Source of the DNA: Rhizophlyctis rosea
Taxonomy: Eukaryota; Chytridiomycota; Chytridiomycetes; Rhizophlyctidales; Rhizophlyctidaceae
Assembly (NCBI GenBank): GCA_027596075.1
Contig: JADGJC010000015.1
Span: forward strand, 69,158 to 133,157
DNA length: 64,000 nucleotides
Reading direction: 5' to 3'
This document shows, one piece after another, positions 11,285 through 23,700 of this stretch. Each line of letters opens with the position of its first letter. The stretch's first letter is position 1. Made by a program: the position numbers and the translations under genes. The notes below the pieces were generated by a model, which searched no databases, was not told the origin of the DNA, and saw nothing but the letters and a program-made list of their open reading frames with translations.

Positions 11285-12163
11285 CCCTGAACCCTCTCTT
11301 CTAAGCTCCGCGACACAACCATCCACAATCTTGTCGGCACGACATAACTGATCTCTACCTCAAACTCCTCATGAGGCTGTCCAGCTGAGTTAGCGTGATA
11401 GAAATCTCACGATATGTTTCAAACGACATGCGTTTGCTTCGTGGGCGGAGGGCCGCGCTGTAGGTGCTGTTCCAGAGGAAGCTCGACGCCGTCTCGGAGG
11501 TCTTTTGGCTCTGGTAGGGTGTGAGTCCATTGCAGAAAGATCCTGAGAATTTGGTACAGGGGTTTCGTTTCAGGGCGGGCTTTGATCAAAAGGTAAATGA
11601 GGTCGGTCAAAGGGAGCGTTTCGGAGGTTGCGGTTTTGGGAAATGAGACGAGTTTGGGAGGACTGTTGAGGAGTTGAAAGATAGGTCAAACTTTCATCAA
11701 CGGTCAGGAAAGTCTCACGGCGACGAGAAGAAGCCAAAATGTCAGACAGTCAACTACGAACACACTTGAACAAATATTCTCTTACTGCCACAAGACTCAC
11801 TTTGCACGACACAATTTCAACAAAGTTTCCAATCCCAAGTAATCCGCATTTCGGAAAATCCCAAACCATTCATCAGCTGCGCAGCCGTCCATATCCAGTT
11901 GATTAGACACGATGAATTGGAGACATGGTTCAAAGTAGCGAGGGCAAGGAGACTGAATGATCAAGGATATCGAATCTGTAGGTGAAGATCTGTTGCCAGC
12001 AGCACGGGTGGCGAAATTTATCTGAGAGTTGAAGTATGGTATTCGGTGGATGATGGAGGTAGATTGTATGTCAGTGGACTGATTGAAGTCGAGGGGAGGC
12101 GGAGAGTCACTTGCGAATCTTCCGAACCCTTCTCATCTTTCCTTGTTGTTCGGCCATGGTCAT
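11285..12163 (-). pseudogene. BTB-like family copy D, degenerate
   Basis: The fourth family member is broken in several places. The only nearby ATG (12163) opens a frame that stops after 18 codons, whereas the family N-terminus (VTLRLPSTSISPLTYNLP) lies in another frame. A further shift is needed to reach IHRIPYFNSQINFATRAAG, then PCPRYFEPCLQFIVSN and ADEWFGIFRNADYLGLETLL. After the conserved intron, exon 2 reads TSETLPLTDLIYLLIKA and WTHTLPEPKDLRDGVE. It shifts frame again into SFETYREISITLTQLDSL and stops. The relic VVPTRLWMV matches the VVPTELLMA of copy C. The conserved intron position shows it derives from a spliced gene by DNA duplication, not retroposition. Confidence 0.75.
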
Positions 12164-12595
12164 GCTATGTAAAGGAAGTTAACACAGAAGAAGGCTCCAA
12201 AAGATTATTTGTGGATCGCAAACCGATTCAAGGGCTCCAACTAGCAAGGGACAGCAGTCCCAGTCCCTACTTCACTGCAAATTTACTATGTACTTGTCTC
12301 AAGCCAAAGTTCCCACTTAAAGCTGGGCAGGCAGAGCAACCCAGTCGTAACGAAATCAAACGTGGGGTATCGATCTCAAACCACATTTTTGGCAACTTTA
12401 CATATCATTTGGCTGCAACTCCTTTTCAATTTTCTGATTGCCAGCAAATCGGTGGCGTATATACAAACGGCGATCTCTATGCTGGTGCCTTCGGTGCCCA
12501 TTTGATCGTCCATCATATTCTCATTCAAAGCCCAGGCGAAAAGAGTCTATCATCTATCCGCTCTCAAGAGGAACAACATCAGGAATACATCCCCT
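12164..12595. other. Intergenic
   Basis: A plus-strand frame of 224 codons crosses this stretch (from 12046) but is antisense to pseudogene D and to the TIR gene end. I regard it as non-coding. Confidence 0.4.
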
Positions 12596-15500
12596 CTAAA
12601 ATCGATAACTATACCGCTTGTTCTTCCCCGCCAAACCACCCTCCTCCAACTCCTTCACCCGCTTCTCAGCTCTCGTCACCACCTCCGCCTGCCGCGCCAC
12701 AAAATCCCACACAGCATTGACACGTTCCTCCATCTTATCTTCTAACACTTGGAAGCGCGTTTCCAGGCTGTCCAGGCGGGTGAGGAGCGTCGTGTATTCT
12801 GATGGTGTTATTGTGGGCTCTGTGGAAACGGGTACTGATGGTAGGGGTGTTGGTACGACAGAAATTGTGACGTCCTTTGAGGATTGGGTGCGGGACAGGA
12901 AGGGAAGAGACTGAAGGGAGGGGAGCGTGAAAGGCGACGTTGCTTGTGGTGATTGGGATTGCGTTGGGGATGCTGTTGTTGTGGTTGTTGTGGATGGGTT
13001 TTCGGAGGGCGAGGTAGGGGATGAGAAGAAAAACGACATTGACATTGGACGCTTTTGTTTCGGACCTTCTTTCGGAGTTGAAGGTGCAGTCTCCGTTGCA
13101 GGAGTCGCCGTACCACCCGTCGTCCCAGCACCCAAAGGCGTCCCCGGTTCTGACCCCGTTGGCGTCCCGGCCCCAGAACCCAACAAAGACCCCAAACTAA
13201 ACTTCCCCTCCAACTTATCTAACCTTGCAAAGATATTCGTAACCGCCTGCGGAGGAATCTGCCCCGTCGTAATCTCCGGCGCAGACCTAACAAAACTCTG
13301 CCACCTATCAACAACTTTCTGCATCGCGTCCCGCCCATCAACTTCTTCCTTCACCCCACCTTCTCCGCCATCCACCTGCCTCTCAACTCCTTCCAAAGCC
13401 TTCTCAATCTCCCCACACAAATTCCCCATGGCCATCTCCCAATAATCCTCATCATGCACCTCCCGCTCCCCAATCTGCGTATACAACAACCCAGCCGTAA
13501 TCAACGCACTCCACGTAAACGGTCCCTGCTCCAACCGCACCGGCACAATCTTCTTTCCCTGTCTAGCCTGATCGGCCGCAAAACCCAACTCCCGCTTACA
13601 GTTTGGTGAATTCTCGTACGCGGCCGTCAAGCATGGCACAATAACGCTAGATCCCAACACCGCCTCCGCCATCTTGGCATATACATTCCCACTCATAAGG
13701 TTCAAATCGAACCAAACAGTGTAACCCCGGGAAACAAGACTATCATGTATACGCTTCACAATCGCCTGTGTGCCCCAGTTATAACTCAACATTACGTCGT
13801 ACTTCCTCATGGTGTCGACGGAGACGTTCTCGATGGCGTTCAAGAGCGGATCCTCGACATCGAAACCCAACTGTTTCCATACCGCTCCGACTTTACCGAT
13901 TTGTTCTTGGACTGAACGGAGAGTGATGCCTTTTAGTTCGTCGAGGACTTGGTGGGTGGTTTCTTTTACTGCGGGTGAGGCACGGGAGGTGTCCGAGGTG
14001 AGGACTTCGAGGCGCGGGACGTAGGCTTTGGCAAGGGCTTGTTGGATCTTTGGGGATGACAGGGATAGACGTGTAATGGTTTGGAGACAGTGCTGAGAGT
14101 AAGGGTCGGATGATGCAGCGACGTGATGTTTCTCAACGTAATTCAACAGATGGTCCGCAACTTTGATAGCAGCATCTGTAGAGGTCGATCCGACAACTTC
14201 AAATAGAGGGTTCAGAATCGAGACACCACCCGTAGCAACCACCTCCAACATTCTTCCCAGTTCGTCAATGTTCGCGTCGGTTGCCAAAGTCAAAGGATCA
14301 ACCCGCCCAATGATCTTCAGCATTTCCACCGCAACCATCAAGTTCCCAATTTCAACAACTTCATCGCAAGAACTCAGGAGCGCCATGATCTTATCTACAT
14401 GTGCAGGCAAAATATCCGGTCGGCACTCCCGAAGGCCTTCAAAAACGGGGCCGATCCACGTCATCTTCTGCCAGTCGTTCGTCATGGTGGTGAGGAGGTC
14501 GTCAAAGATGGCAATGTAGGGCTTTGGGTTGGCCATGACGGCGGTTTTCAGGGAATAAATGATGGCACCGAGTGGAGTTGGGTTGCCTGTTTTCAAATAC
14601 GTGGAGAGAAGGACAGGTCCGTAGCGGTTTACTAGGGGCTGGTCGTCGGCGATTGATAGGACCAAGAAATAAGCTATGTTGCTGTCAATACTGTTGTACC
14701 GATCCATCCACTGCAAACAAGTGACGAGAATGTATGGTTATGGTCATGCTTTGTATAGCAACGTCAATTCTTAAATCCCAACCAGTCAAACACACAAAAT
14801 CCGTCGGTGAAAGCACAAAACACAGCCCAAAAACGCTCAACCCACCTTAGCCATCAACTCCCTAAACCTCTCCCTCCCAACCTTCTCCTTCAAAAACTGA
14901 AACTGCGCGTGTCCCACCGCCCCAAGCGCATACACACCCTTCAGCACCCCATCATCCTCCCACTGCGCAACAGCCTCAAACACATCCGCCAACCCATCCC
15001 AATCCGTCTGAGTCGCAATCCCTCCCTTTTCGCTCTCCTTCTTGATATCCTCATAGCAAATCTGCAGGATCCTCAACAACTCGTCCGCAACCCACCCGGC
15101 TTGCGGAAGGGTGGCAATAATGGGGATGTAGGAGCCGCGTGCTTGGTCTAGAAGGGTGTAGAATGTTTTGGATGGGGTTGAAGAGTCATTGAGGAGTTTA
15201 AGGGCGGCGTCGAGGTGGGACAGGCGGATTCCGGGAGGGATGCTGAGGTCGAGCAGTTGGGCAAAGGGGTCGACGTTTGTAGGATCTATTTGGGTTCGGG
15301 ATTCGGAGGCGGCACGGTTATATTGGATTTCTTTGATCTTGTCTGCTAGGGCGTCGTCTTCACAGAAGTCTTTCCGGATGAGTGCAGTGAAGGGGCCTTG
15401 TAAGTCTATGCTTTCCAAGTGCGGTTGCCATGTCCGGAGGATGGAAGTTAGGGTGGGTTTGAGAGTTGCATCTGCATTTGGGTCTACGGTTGCTAGGTGG

Positions 15501-15967
15501 AAGCATATTTGAGAGCATGTCCCTGTGAAGTGGTACGTTGCTAGTGTAGAGGGTATAAGGTTGAAACCGTGCTTGGTGAAGCAGTTTGTGAGGTGTTGGA
15601 GGAGTTTGAAAGCTGTGGTTGGAGGTGCCTCCTTGACCCTGTCCATAACTTTGCCAAAGAGTTGAATCCAGTGACCTGTAAAGAGAATCAACCGTATTAG
15701 AAGAGCATGCACATGACGCATCCATTCTTTGAGACTTTCGGCAGTCACAAGCTACATACCAAACCACCATTGAAGCTCTTCATCCTTCTCTGCCTCATCA
15801 AGATGTTTCAAGATACTGTCCAACAGAACCTCTTCAGCAGCATTTCTGTATGCATCGGTTGCAGCGTTGCGTTTGGTCGCTCTGGACGAAGCAGGATTGA
15901 ACAAAATGTAGAGGACATCATCTTCTTCGGGATTGGAGACTCCCGGTCTTTCTCTTCGGCGGGACAT
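12596..15967 (-). CDS. TIR-domain protein with long helical N-terminus and C-terminal coiled coil, 1050 aa
   Basis: Three exons keep one frame: 15967-15760, 15675-14846 and 14710-12596. Residues 1-640 look all-helical with repeated Leu-rich helices (for example LKAIVxQ-like and DELGRMLEVVAT blocks), consistent with ARM/HEAT-type repeats; this is inference. Residues 650-765 form a TIR domain: YDVMLSYNWGTQAIVKRIHD, then GYTVWFDLNLMSG, NCKRELGFAADQARQGKKIVP, and the WSALITAGLLYTQI end. Glu720 in CKREL aligns with the catalytic glutamate of SARM1-type and bacterial TIR NADases. After residue 800 come a Ser/Thr/Pro-rich low-complexity linker and a final coiled coil (about 975-1035) ending in a basic tail. 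There is no signal peptide or TM, so it should be cytosolic. TIR domains are uncommon in fungi. The layout recalls SARM1 (ARM then TIR) but lacks SAM domains. Alternatively the TIR may be a scaffold only. Confidence 0.85.
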
Positions 15968-16585
15968 GATAGGAAGCAGATACAAAAATTCCTTCTGATT
16001 GAAAGGGTATAGGGTACGTAGGAATGTTAGGTGGGTAACGAAAGTGGGATTTGTGAAGCAGGGGAAGAGACGGTTATGGGGGGAGTGCAAGGGAGGAGGG
16101 GAGCAGGAAGGAGGTGCTTTGGAGGAGAGGAAGGAAGCGAGGAAGAAAGTTGGGCGGGCCAAGTGGCATGCGTGTGGCACGATTGCATCCGTTATTCTTT
16201 CCTTATTTGGTATGATGTTCCACGTGGGAGACGGGAAAGAGGTACAAATGACGCGTCGCGCCCGGAGGGATTGATTTGACAGCTTGCCAGTGGGGTTAGG
16301 CGGCTTGGCGGGAGGAATGCTGTTTAGATACCCATCATTTCTGTGTTTTGCTAGAGAACATTCTGGGAATAGTGAGGACAGGCAGTGTGTTGAGATAGAC
16401 AGAGATACTCAGTCTTGAAATGCGTACATCATGTCTTGAGGCAAATGAGATTAGCCCAAACAGTCAGCCGTCCCAGCCAAAATGCATCCTTCAGCGTCCC
16501 ATTTTTGGAACATATATACATGTGTACAAAACTCACCAACAAATGTACAAGGGCAATCAGCCGCCCGCTCTCAATCCATCAACCG
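15968..16585. other. Intergenic, upstream of the TIR gene
   Basis: No gene is seen. The stretch 16060-16180 is G/A-rich. It contains the TIR gene promoter and the 3' flank of the AP-3 sigma gene. Confidence 0.4.
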
Positions 16586-17694
16586 TCATCCCTTCTGTCC
16601 CACCTTCTTTATATCTGCTATTTGAATGATCTCCTGTATGTTTGTTTCCAACACCTGAAATGCAATGTGGATTTTAGGACAGTTCGTGAGGAATGCACAT
16701 AGGCATCTGACATATTCGTAGTGCCTTGACTTACCAAACCCCCTGAGATAACTTCCGATAACATCTCCAATACCTGCGCAGGAAGCATATCAATTTGTGC
16801 ATGAGAATTGCGGTGATGATGAGCACTCCCCGAGATGGTCACGGCAACTAACCTCGTCTGGTCGAAAAATCTGAACAAAAAACAGAAGATGTGAGAAAGT
16901 TGTTGATTTACTTTTGAGAGCAGATGTGATGAACCTTCCCCACATTCCGCCCTTTTTTGGTTGCCCAACATCAATGAATGAAACTTACCAGATCTAGTTC
17001 GCAGACATTTGAGAACGCGCGGTCCAGTGATTCAACAAAAACTTGAATTAGATCGAGAATTCCTGGAAGGGGGAACAGGATTGAGTTCACGTAAGTTTCC
17101 TTCAGGCCCTGTATTGCAAGATTCTTCCATTGGCAAGCTCGAAATGCTCACCCAATTCACTTTCAGATGAATCTACGACAAACACAAAATATAATGCTAT
17201 GGATGTATAAGTGATATGGTTGAGTTGTCTCCGGCCGCTTCTGCCGTCATCAATTAAACGGCTGCGGATGAAGCTTACTTGCATAGTGCTATGAAGACAG
17301 ACCTTTGTTCATTAGCATCAAAATCGTATGCAATAACTGGACCGCGACAATACATGCATACCCGGTAGATGATTTTCGTATCCTGTCCGCCCAACAAAGC
17401 ACTCCCTTCCAAGAAATTACAAACGTGGTCTGGTCTAAAGTCCACACCCTGAACGCTTAGTCCATCACAGCAAAGCGACAATGAGCAATAACTGTGTTCA
17501 CATACCGCCGGCTGACTAATGTGAAAATCTCTTTCAACATCTCCTGTTGCGTCCGCACGTCCTGTTGTTGTGATGAATCAGGAACGGTCGCCAGAAGGAT
17601 CAAAATAAATGAAACGGAAAATCACCATTTGTTGGTACCAATTCATTAACCGAGGTTTGCCATGGTTGTTGAATATCATCACAGCTTTGAGCAT
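16586..17694 (-). CDS. APS3: AP-3 complex subunit sigma, 9 exons, 150 aa
   Basis: Small (sigma) chain of the AP-3 adaptor, which sorts cargo from endosome/Golgi to vacuole or lysosome. Exons: 17694-17626, 17561-17506, 17434-17362, 17288-17279, 17196-17152, 17062-16989, 16870-16853, 16773-16735 and 16654-16586, with consistent phases. The spliced protein starts MLKAVMIFNNHGKPRL and continues PDHVCNFLEGSALLGG, IIYRHYATLYFVFVVDSSES, DLIQVFVESLDRAFSNVCEL and VLEMLSEVISGGLVLETN. These match the human AP3S pattern almost word for word. The 10-nt exon at 17279-17288 supplies His-Tyr-Ala and one base of Thr, and is needed to restore HYATLYF. The C-terminal tail is about 40 residues shorter than in animals. 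The longhin-like core is complete. The start is the conserved Met. Confidence 0.93.
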
Positions 17695-18545
17695 CTTTGT
17701 GTTGAGTTGAATAAGTGACAGTCGTAACTGGTTTATTGAACAGCAGTTTCGCAAGTCGTGGAGGTGTGGATGAAGAATGTGTCAATGATCATCTCGTTCG
17801 TATTATGATCTTTCTTCCGCGCCATCGATACCCATTCCCATGCCGAAAATTGTCGAATTATGGTATTCATGCCCCGTTTCCCACCATAACGAGCTTTGAC
17901 TTCCCCTGCGAGGCAAGTGTCTGTGCGCAATCAACGACGAAGCTCATGAGCGCCTCACACTCCTACAGCCCATAACCTTTCGCCGGTTCATAGATAGATT
18001 TCCCAACAGCGGCATATCGACAACCTTTGCGCAAAGGGGGTCGCCTCAACTGCTGGGCTCCATCCCGCCCCGTTGGGACTTCACCGACACGCACCAGGAA
18101 TATGGGTAGTTTGGCAGTTCAAACGTCGTAGACTGCGAAGTGTGGGGAAGCAAAACGGAAGCTTGGTTCTCGTCGCAGACGTCAAACTGATATCTTTCCT
18201 CTGATGGTCGGCTTCAGTGGACGGATGAGAAAAGAAGATGGGAAACACTGTCGTGGGAAAGCGCGTGGTATTATTAGCGTCCCTGGCTGTTATCGGCTTG
18301 ATTGGATGGAGCCCGGTTTGTTTACAATGCATCGGAGGTGGCTTGGAACTGGAGAGGTACTCGCTTATGGTGCAACTTCATCACGCAATTCTCCCCATTC
18401 CAGTCAACTCAGTCATGTATTTTTGAGGTTCGTTTTATCGACTTTTGTTTCATTACAAAACAGAAAAGTATATACTTGCGATGCATAACCACTACTCAGG
18501 CATAACAGTCAGATTTTAATACCCTCTCGTCGTGCCTCTCCAACC
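17695..18545. other. Intergenic between divergent AP-3 sigma and chromate-transporter genes
   Basis: About 850 nt with no supported gene. Frames here (for example 18243-18426 +) show no motif. The stretch should hold both promoters. Confidence 0.4.
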
Positions 18546-20508
18546 ATGCCTGATACGAACTCCCGACCAACCTCTACCTTCTCCATCCTGTGGAACATCA
18601 TCAAAATCTATACGCCGTTGGGATACATCACATTCGGGGGTCCACACGCAGCAATCGCCTTATATCATGACATATTCGTTGTCAAGCAAAAATGGGTCAC
18701 CGATGCCATGTTTGCGGAACTGTTTGGGATATGCCAAGGTGAGGTGCATGGTCATAGGGACCTCAAACGGACGGACGAGTGGAGAAAGATTCTGACCCTC
18801 ATTTGATAAACGCAGGTCTTCCAGGCCCCGGCTCAGCTCAAATGAGCTTTGGAATAGCATTGATCCGATACGGGATCTTCCCCGCCATATTTTCCATGAT
18901 TGTTTGGTCGTACGTACTTCAACATCTTTGACAGCCCACTTCGACGGCTTCCCATTCCTGAACCCATCCACTATACTCAGCTTTCCCGCTGCCCTGATCC
19001 TCTTCCTCGCCTCTCTAGGTGTAGCCCGTGCCGGAACATCCCTCCCTCTTTGGCTCTCCTCCCTTCAAAATGGTCTCGTCTCAGCCGCAGTCGGCTTGGT
19101 GGCACTCGCAGCGTACCGCCTATCTGCCAAGATCATCAAAACGGAGTTGCAACGCTTCATATGCCTGGCGAGTGCTATCATCACCACATGCTCCAGCCAG
19201 CCGTTCGTGTTGCCAATAGCTATGATTGGAGGTGGATTGCTCGCAATTGCTTCAGAAAAGGGGGGAAACAAGATGGTGAAGGATGTAAGAAGGAGTACAA
19301 GAAGGTGGTGGAATGTAAATGTGAAGAGGCACGAAGAAGTAGCGGAGCATCTTGAGCTGCCTGTGAGAGATGAACCGCAAACCCCGGACGAAACATCATC
19401 TCAGGCACCTCTCCACTCAACAGCAACTCCTGACAACACCTCAGACAACATTTTACCAACGTCCCCGCACGAAACCATTATCATCCAACCTCCAAACCAA
19501 AACCCAGACTCAACAGCAACACTATCTCGCCGTCGAGTCAACAGATCATCAGAGCAGTCCCCACCTGCTGAGGAGACCAACGAGGATTCACAAGTCTTGA
19601 ACGTCACGTACTCTGCCCGAGTGGGGTTGGCTGTACTACTGTGTTGGGCAGGACTCCTGATCCTATCAGTCATATTGCACACAGTCTCCGTCCCACGTCC
19701 AGTTGAATTGTTCTTTACTTTCTATTTGATTGGTAAGGGAGAACCCTTTGCAAATCCGTGCCCTGCCAGCTTGCTGACTAAAGGGCATATTGACAGGAGC
19801 AATAACCTTTGGAGGAGGGTAAGAGTTTTTCTTTGCGATACCAAAGCAAGGAGAAAGAACTTACGACTTTGAACCATCAATCAACTTACTGTCGATTCTT
19901 ATTTTGACAGACCCGTCCTCCTCCCTCTCCTCCAAGGCTGGGTGGTAGGACCAGGCTGGATCACCAGTCAAGAATTCTTGCTCGGATTTGCATTGTTGAA
20001 TGCTCTCCCCGGTCCGATGTTCAATTTTTCTGGTGAGTCTGCGCGCTCGGCTCACCCCACTGTATCAGGAACGCTGGTCCACTAACCAGCATTCATGTCC
20101 TCATTGCTTTGCAAACAAAATATAGCATTCATAGGGGTTCTCGCCCTCCGCAACACCTTCCCGCTCATTGGCGCCCTGCTAGCTTGGACCGGAATCTTTC
20201 TGCCTGGAATTCTTCTGATCGTAGGCATAATGCCGATATGGCAACGCCTCCGCTCCTTCCCAATAGTGACCACAATATTCGACGGCGTCACAGCGGCGGC
20301 AGTGGGGCTGGTCTTCAACGGAACTTGGATCCTCTGGCAAAAGGCGATATCCAACAAGGCGGAAGGCTCAGCTGTAGGCGCCTACCCCTATTATGTGACG
20401 GTAGTGGCGATGACTTTTGTCATGGTTGGGTTTTGGAAGGTGCATCCTGTTGTGCCGATAGCGATTGGTGGGATTGTGGGTGTTGGGCAGTGGGGTGTTA
20501 GTAGGTAG
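18546..20508 (+). CDS. Chromate ion transporter (CHR/ChrA family), 6 exons, 521 aa
   Basis: Membrane protein of the CHR superfamily, whose studied members export chromate with sulfate-like specificity. Exons: 18546-18738, 18816-18909, 18981-19732, 19797-19818 (22 nt), 19911-20032 and 20126-20508. There are two homologous halves. Half 1 has YTPLGYITFGGP (residues 22-33) and GLPGPGSAQMSFG, followed by hydrophobic helices (FPAALILFLASLGVARAG). Half 2 has FYLIGAITFGGG-PVLLPL, LLGFALLNALPGPMFNFS and FIGVLALRNTFPLIGALLAW. The FGGP and LPGP motifs occur once per half, as expected for a bidomain CHR protein. A hydrophilic loop of about 100 residues rich in Thr/Pro/Gln separates the halves. The 22-nt exon carries the second FGG motif. 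Substrate in this organism is unproven. Confidence 0.9.
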
Positions 20509-20745
20509 GAGGGCCACTTGTTTTCGGAAGGGGGATGGGAAAACGGAAGGCATATCATGCGATTGTACATAGAGATATACGCGAGATAATATGGTTGTAG
20601 ATGTGAAATGCCGAAACTCCCCTGCGTCTGTCCACACCATTCGCCTGACAACACTCGTCCCAATCTTGTATCATAAACCATCAATGATTATACAAAGTAC
20701 AGTACATACATACATCTACACCCGCCTTCCTCGAGATCACCCGTC

Positions 20746-23700
20746 CTACATCTCCCTCCCCACCAAAACTCCCCTAACAACCTTAACTCGTCTCCTAACT
20801 ACCTCCTTCTCCCCCTCCTTCACAACCCCATCCCCCTTCTTCCCAACCACAAACTGCTGTAAGAAAAACACAATCCCCTCTCTCAAATTCTCCAACTGCT
20901 CACTTGCCGCTCCAACCGTAATACGTTCGAAGATCGCCTTCACACCCGCGTCCGGGTCCTTTTGTGTCTTCTTCGACGCGGGGGTAGGGGCAGTGAGGAT
21001 GGTGGTGAAGAAGAGTTGAGCGAAAAGTGTTTGGAGTGGTGTTAAGTGGGTAAACTTTAGGGCCTGGATGGGAAATTGAGGTGTCAGTGACGTTTTTCGC
21101 CAAATATATTGCACGGACTAGCAAACCGAAGCCCGAATTCTTACCTTCAAAACCGCCAAAGTCAATGCTCCCCTCCCAACAAGGTACGCATACATCCTCG
21201 CATAATGCGACACCTTCCTTACATCCATCGCCTCCCCATCTCCGCTCTCCTCATCTCCAGCCTCGCCCATAGCCTTGACCCCGTCCCACAACACAAACTG
21301 CAACGTGATCTTGAAACCATGGGCATGCTGGCAGAGCTTCTCGGCAACGAGCGCGTAGTACGGATTATACACTTTTTCCTATTCAATGCGATGCGTAAGC
21401 AAGACAAAGCGGGTCAATCACCGCAAAATTGAAAGGAAGTCTCACCTGTGCACAACAATGCACCAAAACCCTAACGATCTCCCGCTCCTGCTCCCCCTTC
21501 AACCTCAACTTCATTAACCGCTCAAAACAATCAACACAATCCTCGCTACTCATCAAAACTACAAACACGCTCCGTCGAACATCGGTATTCATCTTCATTG
21601 CCCGCGCAAGTTTCAATAGATCCCCCGTGCTGGCCGTCAAGGCATCTTTCACTCCCTCCCCACCACCCCCACCACCAGCAGCAGACGAAGCATCCTGATC
21701 CCCATGCCCAGCCCACGCAGCGCCCACAAGCCACCATTTGCCCTTAGTGTGAATGGAGCGAATGTCAGAGAGGGAGACGCGGAGAGGTTCGTTCGAGCCT
21801 ATAGAGCTACGTTTTTTGCTTAGGTTTCCGACGAATTTCTTAAGCCGGTCCATTTGTACGTTCTGTCCTTCACTCCTCTTAACCACTTTCCGACGATTGT
21901 TCTTCAAATCCATGATAGTCTCCACCATGAACTTCGCCCTAGTACTAACAGCCGCCCCACCCGCCACCGACTCCTTCTCTTTTTCCGCCATGCCTTCCTG
22001 CACGGACAACACAATCTCTTTCAGCGAAGATGGGTCATCCGACCGGAGTTGGAAACCGGAGATGCGGATCAAACGGAGGAGGATCTCGACATCCAGTTCA
22101 GATAGAGTGGAGATTGAGAGCCGGATCACGTCGTATATTATGATATGCGCTACGACGGAGAAATCGTACAGGTATCCAAGGAGTGTGACGAGGTTGACGC
22201 ATTTCTTGTTGCTAAGTTCTTTCTCTTTTGACTCGGATGCGCCTTCATTCTTGGAAGCCGCAAGCCACTCGTTACGACCGGTATCAAGCATCTCTACAAT
22301 CGTTTGCACCAAATGAGCACCGAATTCCGTGCCTATTGTGTTGTAGAGGGCAGCAATGAAGGCAGCGTAGGTCATTACGAAGGAGTCAAGGAGGTTGGCA
22401 TGGTCTGCTATTATGGTTGTGATCAAGTCCGTGAGGATTTCGGTGATATCTGGAAAGGAAAAGACAAATGGGTTATATGAAACCTCCAATGTCGAAACTA
22501 TGAAGGTATGTACCATGACGACTGGCTCGTCCAAAACATTCTTCAACCGCCCCAATAATGCTCTCCATATTCGCGTCACTGAGCCTGTTGAGCTGACCCT
22601 GCAACTGACGTTTCAATCGCAAATATTGCTCGCTTTGTGTTGTAGGCTTCGCACGGAGATGTGGTGGTATATACTTCGTTGCAGGTGCGGTATCTGCCTC
22701 CGGTGGAGCAGCGGTCGAGGGTTGTGCATCTCCATCCTCGTCCTCCCCATTCCCTCCCTCGCCCTCAGACATATCCAGGTCGTCATCATCTACGTCCTCC
22801 CCTTCGTCGTCCTCTGCTGCTTCTTCATCGCTATCTGCGTCCGTAAGATCAGAGTCCTCTTCAGCCAATCCGAATTCATCTATCTCATCCTCGTCCTCAT
22901 CCTCATCCCGTCCGCCCATCCCAAAATCGTCCCCATCCAAATCCTCATCATCCTCTTCCCCATCAAACTGCGCATCTTCCTCATCCTCGTCACGCTCATC
23001 CAATCCTTTCAAAGACTCGTCGGCCTCGATGTCGGATACTCCTTCAGCATTTCCTGCCTCAGCAGTAGTCTTAGCCTTCAATGACTTTTCAATTGGTGTG
23101 CCTTCAAGCCCAGCAAACAAGACTAAAAAATGATCGTCAAAATGAAGAACCCAATAAATCCAGTCAATTTGCGAAATCAAGCAAAGAAAGGCACTCACAG
23201 TCCAACCCATCCTCCGCAAAAGCCTTCGTCAATCCATCTTTCCCAGTCTTCTTCTTCTTCTTATTCAACCCCAATTTCCGCGCATACATCTCAATTTCCT
23301 TGTCGTCCTGCTCAAAAGCAGCCTGCTGCACAGAAACAGTGGGCGCGGGGCCGCCGGATATGAGTCTTTGTTCTTTCAGGAGTGAGTAGAAGTGGGGGTT
23401 GGTTTCCGCTAGTTTGGCGAGTTGGCGAGCTTCGGATGCTGTTGTGGGAGGTTGGGGTGCTGGTTTCGTTTTTGACGATGCGGAGGACGATGCGGGGGAA
23501 GATGTGGTGGAAGGCTTTTGCTTTTTGAGAGGTTGAGGAGATGCGGTGTCGGTTTCACGTTTGCGTTTTGAGGAAGCAGTGGTAGATTTCTTTTGGCAAG
23601 GTCGATTAGGGGGCAAGGAAGATCAAAACCCATACATGCTTGAGACGTTCGTGACAATACCTCACTAACAGCTACTGGAACATCTTTTGGAACATCGGAC

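Noticed and set aside
12046..12720. 224-codon plus-strand open frame
   Set aside because: It is antisense to BTB-like pseudogene D and to the TIR gene C-terminus and has no domain or biased composition of its own.
22395..23084. 229-codon plus-strand open frame
   Set aside because: It mirrors the Asp/Glu-rich tract of the SGD1 homologue; acidic codons read backwards give a long Ile/Leu/Val frame that only looks like a membrane protein.
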